The position numbers and the translations under genes were made by a program. Below the pieces are notes generated by a model, which had not been told where the DNA came from, did no database searches, and saw nothing but the letters and a program-made list of their open reading frames with translations. 64,000 bases of DNA, taken from positions 4,428,001 through 4,492,000 of the forward strand of contig NC_070567.1 in NCBI RefSeq assembly GCF_026914185.1, given 5' to 3'. Of this stretch, positions 55,801 to 64,000 are shown piece by piece. The stretch comes from Puccinia triticina. Lineage: Eukaryota > Basidiomycota > Pucciniomycetes > Pucciniales > Pucciniaceae. Numbering within the stretch: position 1 is the first letter of the stretch; every line of letters begins with the position of its first letter.

Positions 55801-56840
55801 TTTCTTCCTCATTCACAGAATCATCCAGCATTTAACCTAAAAAAATAGCCCATTGTAGCCTCAAATTTCCTAAAAGAATAACTCATTTTAGCCTCAAAGT
55901 TCCAAAAGATCTGATAACCCATTGTAGTCTTACAGTTACTCAGTCTTACTTCTCCAATCACTTCTATCATGAATTGAAGCCTTAAAGTAAACTTTAGCTT
56001 GATTTTATCTTGTCTCATAAAAATTACCATTTTTGATTACCTCCACCACAACTGGCCACTATATCCAAGTTTATTAAAACCACAGTTTCACAGAAACTGA
56101 CTTCATGGGTTCATGCTGCAGGCAGTGCATTTCATTGAAATTGCAGGCAGAAGAAATTAAAAGTTTGAAATTTGTGTTCCTTAAGTTTAAAAAGTTTAAG
56201 TTTTTTTTCAGTGCAGAGTTTATGGTTTGTTTGAGTTTATAAAATGATTGTTTTTGTGTGAGTTTTTTATATGTTTTTGTGTGTTTTGATTGTGTTCAAA
56301 TTTTTTTGTTTTGTGTGAGTTCAAAGTTTAAATTTGTTTGTGTTGTGTGAGTTTAAAGTTCAAATTTTCTTGTTTTGTGTGAGTTTAAAGTTTAAATTGT
56401 TAAAGTTTTGTTTGGGTTTGGAATTTTTGTTCTTTGAAATCAAGAAGGGGCCTACTCAAATGAAATAGGGGGCCTTCAGGGAGGGGGTGGACAAAACCAG
56501 ATCCCCTGGGGCGACAAACAGCTCCCCCCCCCCAGCCCTTTATATCCGACCTAGCTCACACACCCTGGGCCCTGACATCCTTCAAACCAAATCTTTTGGT
56601 TGTCAGGGCCCCGCACCTGGGCAGACACAATGCTGGGCTGTACACACTCATCCGAGTGTTTACAGGTCAGCTTGAGAGCTTGAATCCTCTTGATGACCAG
56701 TCAGGGTCATCCAGACAACTTCCGGATCCGAGGAAACTTGCTGGGGAGGCATCCTCCCCGAGGTCTCCATCTTATCTCGATGCCAATCTGTAGTGGTATC
56801 GGGGGGATTCACACAACCATTGAGGGGTAATGTACTGAGG
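55801..56840. other. Spacer, low-complexity TTTGTGTGAGTTT repeats
   Basis: At 56230-56410 the phrase TTGTGTGAGTTTAAAGTT recurs about four times with small changes. No gene is supported. Confidence 0.4.
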
Positions 56841-56880
56841 AGTCCCCTCGATGACCGGTACAGACTGGCTTCAAGCAGAT

Positions 56881-57235
56881 TCACTCCTCCTCTCCAATGA
56901 CTGGTCTGTGCCGGTCATTGAGAGGAGTCATAGCTCTCGATGACCGGTCTGTGCGGTCATCGAGGGAGGTAACACCTCTTGATGACCGGAACAGCCCGGC
57001 ACCGAGGAGATTCATACCTCTCAATGGCCGGTCTGTACCGGTCATCGAGGGGACTCCACAGTACATTACCCCTCGGTGGTCGGTCCGACCGGTCATCAAG
57101 GGGTCTCTCACCTCCCAATGACCGGTCGGACCGGCCATTGAGGGGTCTCACACCTCTCGATGACTGGTTGGACCGGCCATCGAGGGGTCTCATACCTCTC
57201 GATGACTGGTTGGACCGGCCATTGAGGGGTCTCAT
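56881..57235. repeat. Tandem array of ~42 bp palindromic hairpin units
   Basis: About eight units. Each reads roughly CTCTCGATGACCGGT, a 4-6 nt loop, then ACCGGTCATCGAGGGG, followed by TC(A/T)(C/T)A(C/T). Every unit is itself an inverted repeat. Substitutions in one arm are often matched in the other. Degenerate related words occur from 56690. Confidence 0.75.
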
Positions 57236-57639
57236 AGTAGTTCAATTTGACACTTGCATGGCGTAAAGGTGGATCACCGTATCGGAGTCGTGCGGAATAG
57301 ATGAAAATATCATGGACTCATTTCCCTCTTTGAGGGCTTGGCATGATCATGTTGACCTTGAGACCGAGCGTCGTCGCAGGATGCTCGAGTGATTACAGCA
57401 TGTTGCTGAAGTTGTACCCCCTAGGCCTCTGCCGCCTCCAACCTCATCAAACACAGCAGCAGCGGGGTACCATCTACTCCAACTCCGGCCTCTGTGGCCC
57501 TCCTTGTTGTGGCCAGTCACTCCTTCGCAAAATCCTGGCTGTCACAGATAACAACACCCCACCACCATTGATTGTCTCTCCTCGTTCCTCCCTTGCGCCC
57601 GGTCCAGGCGGACGCAACAAGGTCTCCGAACTCGGCAAA

Positions 57640-57985
57640 GGCGTGCCCCTCCATCTCCTTCCCCGCTTGCAGACTCTAAATTGTTGGGTTCAAGGCCGGC
57701 CGTACCAAGCTCTTCTATCTTGCTAACTCCATCAATCCTGCCGAGCTGGCCGACAACCATCCTGTCAGGAAAGACGACCTTGTCATTGTCGAGGCTGATC
57801 TCGGCAAGTTTGTACGCGACCATGTCTTGATCAAGCAGGTCGTCAAGTTCCAGACCCGGCAGCAGGAACTACTTCAAGACCTGCCGACCAACGGTATCAC
57901 CCCACTTTGGGCCCCGCTGCTGGAATCCTTGACCATGCTATTGTCACTGCAACCGCTCTCTCCCGAGTCCCACCAATACATAACA
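57640..57985 (+). pseudogene. Open-frame fragment of unknown origin
   Basis: A plus frame without start codon encodes TKLFYLANSINPAELADNHP ... DDLVIVEADLGKFVRDHVLI ... TRQQELLQDLPTNGI. It has protein-like composition, suggesting a remnant of a rust repeat gene or retroelement. No family recognised. Confidence 0.3.
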
Positions 57986-58962
57986 GGCCGTTGATTGCCA
58001 TTGATATGGTTGATGAAGCAGCTTCTGCTTTGCAAGCTACAAGAGACAGTCAACCAGAAGCTCTCAACAGACTCGAGTTTGAGAAGCATGAGATAGAAGT
58101 TGAAGCCCACACCTTGGCTAAGGAAAAAGGAAGTGTAACAATTCGCTGGCGCTGTCGCGCGACCGCTGATTGGCTCGGTCACCCAGCTAAATCTCTCCTG
58201 TCTGCTGTTGCCTAAGGTCAACCTTTGCTCTAATGGCAGTTAAACAGGATCTGCAGATGGCGCCCCTTTACACCCCTAAATCGGATCACAAACAAACAAG
58301 TCGCATGAGGCTGATGATCTGAGAAGACCTGTCAAAGCTGCTAAACCTTCTTGTGCACCCTGTCTGATTAAGATTTCCCTCTCAAGGTCCCTCCCTCTGA
58401 TATATTCTAAAACTTCATATTTACTTGTCATTGGAATTGGTTACATATTTGTAAACAAATTGATAATTTTATACCCAAGGAAAGACAACAACAAAGCTTT
58501 TGGATTTCTCCTAGATTTTTTCTTGCAGGTTTCTTAGTTTTTTTTTTTGCTCTATGTAGTGTGGTTTGATTGACTGCAATAAATGTGTGTATGTACTCAA
58601 ATCATATGGAGAATAAATAGCAAATCCAAGATAAAGACTTTTTTCATATGACTGCCGCAACCTACATATATATATTTCCCTCTATAAGAACTTGCATCAA
58701 TAAAATCAGGTTTAATTCACGAAAAAATCAAAATAAATTCAATGTGCCATAGAAAGTTTGAGTCTAACAGCACACTTGATCTATCAGTTAGCAAGAGACA
58801 GGATAATCAATCTGTAGTGAAATGCATGAAAACTTTGACTCATTGAGGACAGAAAGGACAGGTTAAAAGTTAAACCACTTCTTCAACCAATGATTTTAGG
58901 GTTTGTTTGCTTTAATCTTCAGAAATTATCAAACATAATGGAAAATTGTAGAAACCAAGGCA
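57986..58962. other. Spacer, no gene seen
   Basis: AT-rich. Contains short TATATATATTT tracts and nothing else recognised. Confidence 0.35.
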
Positions 58963-59468
58963 TCCCCAAAAGTTTGGTGACACCAAAACATTTGTTTTTG
59001 AAATTAAATGGTTTACACTTAATGCCACATATTGACACATTTTAGTGTGAAAATAAAGACTAGGTGAGATTAATAGTGATTGGCAAGGTTCTTACTGATC
59101 AGTGATGTGCATGGTAAGATGGGGAATAAATGATCTTAGAAAGATTCTTGCTGGACCCCTGACATTGCATTGGCAAAGCTGTCTTGGCCTTATCTTAATC
59201 TAGCTACATAGACATGGTATAGATGTGGTGCCTGGGGGTGCTCATTCCAACGTGTGGGTGGGGTGCAGCTGGATGTGGGGTGTGATTTCTTTGAGCGGCA
59301 AAGCCGCTTTGCGCTTAATGTGTGTCTCTTGGGATGCTTTGCAACAGTCTGGCCAGCTTTCAAATCATTTTGGACTATAAAATCTGGTTAGCCTGTCAAG
59401 GGGAGGGATGATTGAAAGTGGGAGGCTGTTCATTTAGTTTGCAGCGGCAAAGCCGCCTTGGCCTCTAG
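58963..59468 (+). mobile_element. Short non-autonomous Helitron (506 bp)
   Basis: Begins TCCCCAAAAG preceded by A. Ends GCAGCGGCAAAGCCGCCTTG then GCCTCTAG, followed by T. The last ~30 nt, including hairpin GCGGC-AAA-GCCGC and CTAG, match the end of the MTR4-carrying Helitron almost exactly, and the first eight bases agree as well. The 3' end is firm; the 5' end is inferred. Confidence 0.6.
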
Positions 59469-59698
59469 TATCACATGAAATCAAGACCAACTGTTCACAT
59501 TTGATTCAAAAAATTGGAATTGGATGACAACATTTGAGGGACAAGAGACTCTTTATTGCAAGACCTAGCAAAGAGCTGGCACTGCACTATGGTCCATGAA
59601 CTGCCTACCAATCAAAATGACTGTTCAAAGTTGGCATGGCTATTGAGAAGAAACCTCAGGGCCTTTGTACCCAAACGTCCAAGAGATCAGTTCTTTAT
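59469..59698. other. Spacer, no gene seen
   Basis: Short AT-rich link between two transposon families. Confidence 0.4.
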
Positions 59699-59945
59699 CA
59701 CTGCAAAAAAAACTGTGTCAACTGTGAGCAGTTGACATGCGGTAACTCTGAGGAAGCTTGTGGTGTTACACCAGCCTTACTCAAGGTTTGAATCAACCCA
59801 AGCTTTAATGCACAGTCACTGTGCACCTTGCACAGTGACTGTGCCAACAAAGAAACTTCTGCATTCAGGTGGAGTTAAAATGGCAGCTTGGCTTGTGTAT
59901 CCTGCATGTCAACTGCAAGCAGTTGACCAAGTTTTTTTTGCAATG
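59699..59945. mobile_element. Non-autonomous CACTG-terminal DNA transposon (family C, copy 2)
   Basis: 247 bp, inverted relative to 10986-11232 and close to it in sequence throughout (GCACAGTCACTGTGC, CAACCCAAGCTT, ACCACAAGCTTCC equivalents). Ends CACTGCAAAAAAAACTG and GTTTTTTTTGCAATG. TAT flanks both sides. Confidence 0.7.
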
Positions 59946-60200
59946 TATGGATCACGTTTCATTGTGCATTTGCAGACTTTCATTTCACGTTACAAGCTAA
60001 TTTTTGAAGCATAGTCAAGGCACATTATAGGTAACAATTGGCTTGGAGACAGGAAATGATCTCAAGTAAGACAGTTAATATGGTGGATAATACTCTACAT
60101 GGCTTTTTTAACTAATTGGAGATAAGACACTTCACTGATTGATGAAGGTGAGAGCAAAGATTCTTCAGTTTGGACTGGGGGGAACACAGTAGCCAGCATG

Positions 60201-61283
60201 TCAAAAGACTTTGTAGCTGAACTCAGCAGTCAGGAGTTTGCCAGTTACCTTTTGTATTTCCCATTCGGGGTTGATGGCATCATTGAGGACCTGAGAGGCT
60301 CGTAAATTTTGCTTGATCGCTGCAAATCCGAGCTCAATTGGATTTAACTCCGGGCAATACGGTGGGAGGAACAAAAGCCATACCCCAGCTGCCTCACAAA
60401 GGTCCCGGACTCGTTTGCCTTGGTGGACAGTGGCATTGTTGCATCCCAGAACGGAGTTATAATCCGGGTAGCAATTCATCTGAGGGAGCTGAAGTGTGGA
60501 GTCAGCTAGGCAGACCAAGCAAAGTAAGACCATTTCCTCCGACTTACCAAGTCGTATTTGAGGAAATGTTCAAATTTACACCCGTTGAATGTTTTGGTGG
60601 TTGTTGTGAGTGCCACGAGTCCTTCCATTGAGATTGCGGCAAGTAAACTGAGACGGAGCGGATTCTGATTGATGAAAAACCGAGCCGCGGGCGTCCTTCG
60701 AGACAACCTGGCATACGATCGCAGCAGGTCATTATCGCAGAATGAGCTTTCATCTGCCCAAGGAAATGAATCTTAATCAGTTGTTTTGAGAGAAATAGCA
60801 GAGACGAAAAGGATTACTTGCCTGTGAAGACCTAGAAGTCTGCAGGGAAGAATTCCATCTGCTGGAAAAGGTATACTTGCGAAGAAGTGATTTACGGATG
60901 TTTCGGGTTTTGGGTTTCTTCAAGGTGATTGACAGTCGCTGGACGAGGTTTTGGTGGACCGTCTCAACGCATAGAAGGGTTCCGCTGGAGTCATAGAGTC
61001 GTTCTTGGATTTCGGCCAAGAACAAGCCGGGCTCTGATCAAACAAGTTCAACAATGTACTCACACTCGTCGTTGGTGAGTGTGCTCGGTCGGCCCCGGGC
61101 CTTGTGCTCGTCCGGATCCTTTACGGCGCAGCGAGTTTCTTTGAATAGGTGTAGCCAGCGAGAGAATGAATGCCAAGAGACCAAAAGACTCAGCAACCAA
61201 CAGATCTCCGCCAAACTGATCCCCTGGAGAGCCATCCGGACCACTGCAATCTTGGTTGCCGGTGCATACGGTCGGAAAGCCAT
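60201..61283 (-). pseudogene. Tc1/mariner-type (DDE_3) transposase remnant
   Basis: Minus frames in order: a helix-turn-helix start MAFRPYAPATKIAVVRMALQ from 61283, LTNDECEYIVELV, then LFLAEIQERLYDSSG. The first catalytic Asp region is FTDESSFCDND (exon starting at ~60758). A GT-AG intron lies at about 60550-60483. Then VLGCNNATVHQGKRVRDLC and LPPYCPELNPIELGFAAIK. The second catalytic position, normally DN, reads NN. There are in-frame stops (TGA near 61040, TAG near 60842) and a frameshift near 60865. Inactive. No clear terminal repeats found. Confidence 0.75.
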
Positions 61284-61532
61284 TGGATTGGTGGTGGAGG
61301 CTGCGGTGTTGAGTCGAAAACGTGAGGCAGAAGCCGGAATGGTAGGGGGGGATCAGGCTGTTGACCAACCTGGATATTGCCATTGACACAGCTGAGTATT
61401 GATGACGTCACAATCCCTATGCTGTGGGCAGCACGGGAAGATTGCTTCATCTTGAACTTGTGCTGTGCCCGATAACCACATAACTTTACCGCTTGAACTT
61501 CTTCACAAAGTCCAAGCAATAAGCAAAAGACA
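61284..61532. other. 5' flank of the mariner remnant
   Basis: No separate feature recognised. Confidence 0.35.
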
Positions 61533-63270
61533 ATATTGTGTTTTTAAGAAAGCTTGGACGGATGGTCCTTCTTGCTGTGCAAAAATAATGGCATTCCATG
61601 ATTTATTTTTTTTGTTTTTGCCTTGTGGCGTGAAAACAGGATCACTTCCACTTTGGCACAGCCAGGAAGGCTGTGTCCAGTCGTGGCATTTGAAAGGCTC
61701 CAGCCAATGCAATTTCTGTTCCCTTTTTAGTGGTTATTAGTCTCATTGTTTCTACAAAAATGTCTTGGATTGGACTCAGGCCCCGTTTGGCTCATGCCGC
61801 GTTATACATCATAAATTGTTAAACTTATGACGCCGCGACCCAAAGTTTGCCCCCCGTTTCCACCAAAACTTTGAAACCCCTGGGGTCGCGCGTCATAAAT
61901 TTGACCATTTATGTCGTATAACGCGGCAGCCAAACGGGGCCTCAATCTTTTCAACAGGGAGAATCCTCTGGCGGGATACTTCTTGGCCTCTGAATTATGG
62001 CGGATTTGCGGGCTTGGTCCGCAACCGGCCCAATTGACCGTAAGTTTTTTTTTCTTTAGATCAAAGTGATACTGAAACACCTGTCTGGTCTTCAGCCTTG
62101 GGTGATCGACTGCAACACTAGTTTCAAGTTGTTCTACAAAAAGTTTTCAACAAGAAACAAATTGACGTGGGCAATGATCAAATCCAAGAAGCCAAAGCTT
62201 TTCCCAATCAAATTCCTCACTTCCTCAACCCTTGAGGATTTCCAAGAGGTTGTTGCAACCAAGTGCAATGATCAGTTTGACGGCGCCGGCGATCTCATTC
62301 AAAACACCATTATCAAAGTATCACCACGGATTGAGTGGAAAGTGTCAATGAATATTGCTGATGGCAACGAGTTCAAGAAGTCCGCTGACTACCAAATCAT
62401 GGATGAGTCTTCATTCAATCACTTGACTGCTGCTGTCATTTTGACTGGCCAGGACCGCACAAAGGTGTCAATGGAACTTCTCATGATCAACCCCGAGACC
62501 ACCAAGAAACAAGCTAAGGCCGTCATTGATGTCAAGAAGCATGTCTTGACCCAAAAGGCTGCAATATCAGCCTCATTGTTGAAGGCAGCCAATCCATCTG
62601 ATCCTTCAGCAATCACTGTTGCCGGTGATTTTGATGCAATCAATCTTTATACTAATCAAATATTTGCTGCAAACCCGCCCAACGTGAAGTACAAAACAAA
62701 GATGCCTGTGCATATCAACCCAACCAATCCCACTTGATATATATCTTTGACTGCTGCAATGGTCCAACAATGGGCCTATGCCGTTGTAAGTAACTCACCA
62801 ATATATATCCACCTTAAAATTCCAGCAGACTGAAATAACAATCTTGTAGGTTCAAGGGAACCAGGGAGTGGATGTTTGCACGCCCCCTGCGGGATTCAAA
62901 TTCAAGAAGCTCTCAGCGGCAAAAAAGTGCAAACTCCACAAGCCACATACCCGCCAAAGCCCCAGCCCATTCTGATAGCTTGTCTCTTATTGATCTAGAA
63001 GTGAACCTCCTCAACAAGTACCTCACATTTGTCAAGATACAAGTGGTTGATAGAGATGGTATAGTTGCCATTCTCACCCAGAACAAGGCCACTAATCCCA
63101 AAGTTTCCCAATCTAAGGGTATAACACAAGAAACCATGATATGATGGGGAGTACCAGATGTTTATGTGGCCCAGTTGCGCAAAAATGTGTCCAAATTTGT
63201 CCAATCTAATGCCTCTTAGGAGATTTGTATTCACTTTAATGCCTCCTTGATCACAGAACTATCCATTGTA
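61533..63270 (+). pseudogene. Duplicated gene-like repeat of unknown family, copy 2
   Basis: Parallel to 54262-55800, about 90% alike by eye. Exon 1 starts at ATG 61760 but is interrupted after 18 nt by a 163 bp miniature element (61779-61941). Exon 2 (from 62060) is open to a TGA at about 62735 and keeps the FAANPPNVKYKT segment that copy 1 has lost. A third block (about 62851-63220) has a donor/acceptor context (GTAAGTAAC ... CTTGTAG) and includes VNLLNKYLTFVKIQVVDRDG. It is broken by stops. Family unknown. Confidence 0.6.
61779..61941. mobile_element. Nested 163 bp miniature transposon (GGCCCCGTTTGGC ends)
   Basis: Ends GGCCCCGTTTGGCT and AGCCAAACGGGGCC with inner GCCGCGTTATAC / GTATAACGCGGC. 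TCA lies on both sides (61776-61778, 61942-61944). The sequence is absent at the equivalent place in copy 1 (54506), giving a clean empty site. Confidence 0.85.
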
Positions 63271-63510
63271 TCACCCAAATTGATTATCACATTGTAGCCT
63301 TAGCCAGTCCAACTTCTCCAATCAGCTTGATTAACACCTTACGGTCAAACTTAGCTTGATAATTATACCTTTTCTTTTCTTGATCACAGAACTATTCACC
63401 ATGTAACCCAAAAAATTATTATCACATTGTAGCCTTAGCCAATCACCTCAATCACATCATCTTGATTATAACACCTTACAGTCAAAATTAGCTTGTTTTT
63501 ATTGTCTTGG
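63241..63510. repeat. Direct duplication, period ~133 bp
   Basis: TTGATCACAGAACTATYCA ... ATTATCACATTGTAGCCTTAGCC ... ACACCTTACRGTCAAA occurs twice, at about 63248 and 63381, downstream of the gene-like repeat. Confidence 0.55.
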
Positions 63511-64000
63511 TCTCATAAAAAATTACCCTTCTGTGTTTCCCAAGAGCAAATGCACCCTCTCAATCACAAGAACTGGACACCAGAGCAGTTTTTGAAACTG
63601 ATAAGAATCAAAAAAGCCATATCCAAGTTGGACCTTCCACTTCTAGTGCTAGACCGGTCCCACAGATCAATCGTGTGTGGATATAAGTCTGGTTGCGCCT
63701 CAGCGCACTTTCATTTCACAATACATGCCATTGTTTGAGAAAAATAAACACTCATCAGTGGAGAAAATTGACTCGGCAAGAGGACATGATATGATCAGAC
63801 AGGTAAGACATCTAAGCTGCTGGGTAATACTGTACATGATATTTTTATCAAACATTCATCAGGGTTAAGAGTTGACTTGGAAAGAGGTCAGGATTAGTTT
63901 GGACAAGGCATTGGTGATCAGGTTGGACAACTTATAGATATGTGGGGTCAGGAATGGATAACATTGATCAAGGTCAGAGTGGAAGTTCATCAGTTTGGGC
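63511..64000. other. Spacer at window end, no gene seen
   Basis: Open frames at 63493-63868 have no recognisable similarity. Confidence 0.35.

Noticed and set aside
56881..57235. CRISPR-like regular repeat array
   Set aside because: The units are contiguous palindromes without unique spacers and the genome is eukaryotic.
1..64000. tRNA, rRNA or snRNA genes
   Set aside because: Scanning by eye found no convincing cloverleaf with A and B boxes or rRNA core sequence; a covariance-model search would be needed to exclude small ones.

Overview
The window is nuclear DNA of a filamentous basidiomycete, most likely a rust fungus (Pucciniales). The protein-coding genes carry many short GT-AG introns (about 50 to 110 nt), the proteins look fungal, spacers are AT-rich, and about half the sequence is a patchwork of small DNA transposons and Helitron debris. 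No prokaryotic features are present. Genus-level placement is inference.

Layout. 1-444: 3' end of an FF-domain splicing/transcription factor. 1272-3831 (-): an E(z)/EZH2-type histone methyltransferase. 4855-9979 (-): IML1/DEPDC5 of the SEACIT/GATOR1 complex. 10.0-11.3 kb: two inverted-repeat elements. 11627-12744: heme-thiolate peroxidase. 13491-16063: secreted GH27-like protein lacking the nucleophile Asp. 16919-19655: peroxisomal PCS60-like acyl-CoA synthetase. 19.7-28.8 kb: transposon zone with foldback elements, a nested miniature element and a decayed Helitron helicase. 28826-29798 (-) ARL1 and 30081-31035 (+) PXR1/PINX1 are divergent. 31822-37501 (-): a secreted-protein gene broken by two transposons. 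41914-42672: small unknown gene. 44117-44678 (-) TAF13 and 45113-46459 (+) MRI1 are divergent. 47134-49571 (-): large secreted protein of unknown function. 51413-52651 (-): SDHB. 53-64 kb: repeats, including a duplicated gene-like element, a tandem hairpin array, a Tc1/mariner relic and more miniature elements.

The standout is 31.8-37.5 kb. A 2.94 kb Helitron (minus strand, TC at 36720, hairpin plus CTAG ending at 33780, inserted between A and T) carries the 5' half of the exosome helicase gene MTR4 with its introns. It sits 11 nt inside an exon of a signal-peptide gene. The same exon carries a second insertion, a 758 bp near-perfect palindrome flanked by an exact 8 bp duplication. When both are discounted, all five exons of the host gene agree in splice phase and give a 1629 nt reading frame. 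This is a readable record of two independent insertions and of helicase gene capture in a secreted-protein gene.

The housekeeping genes cover chromatin and transcription (EZH2-like, TAF13, FF protein), nutrient signalling (IML1), Golgi traffic (ARL1), ribosome/telomere biology (PXR1), mitochondrial respiration (SDHB), methionine salvage (MRI1) and peroxisomal metabolism (PCS60). They share no obvious pathway and are not a functional cluster.
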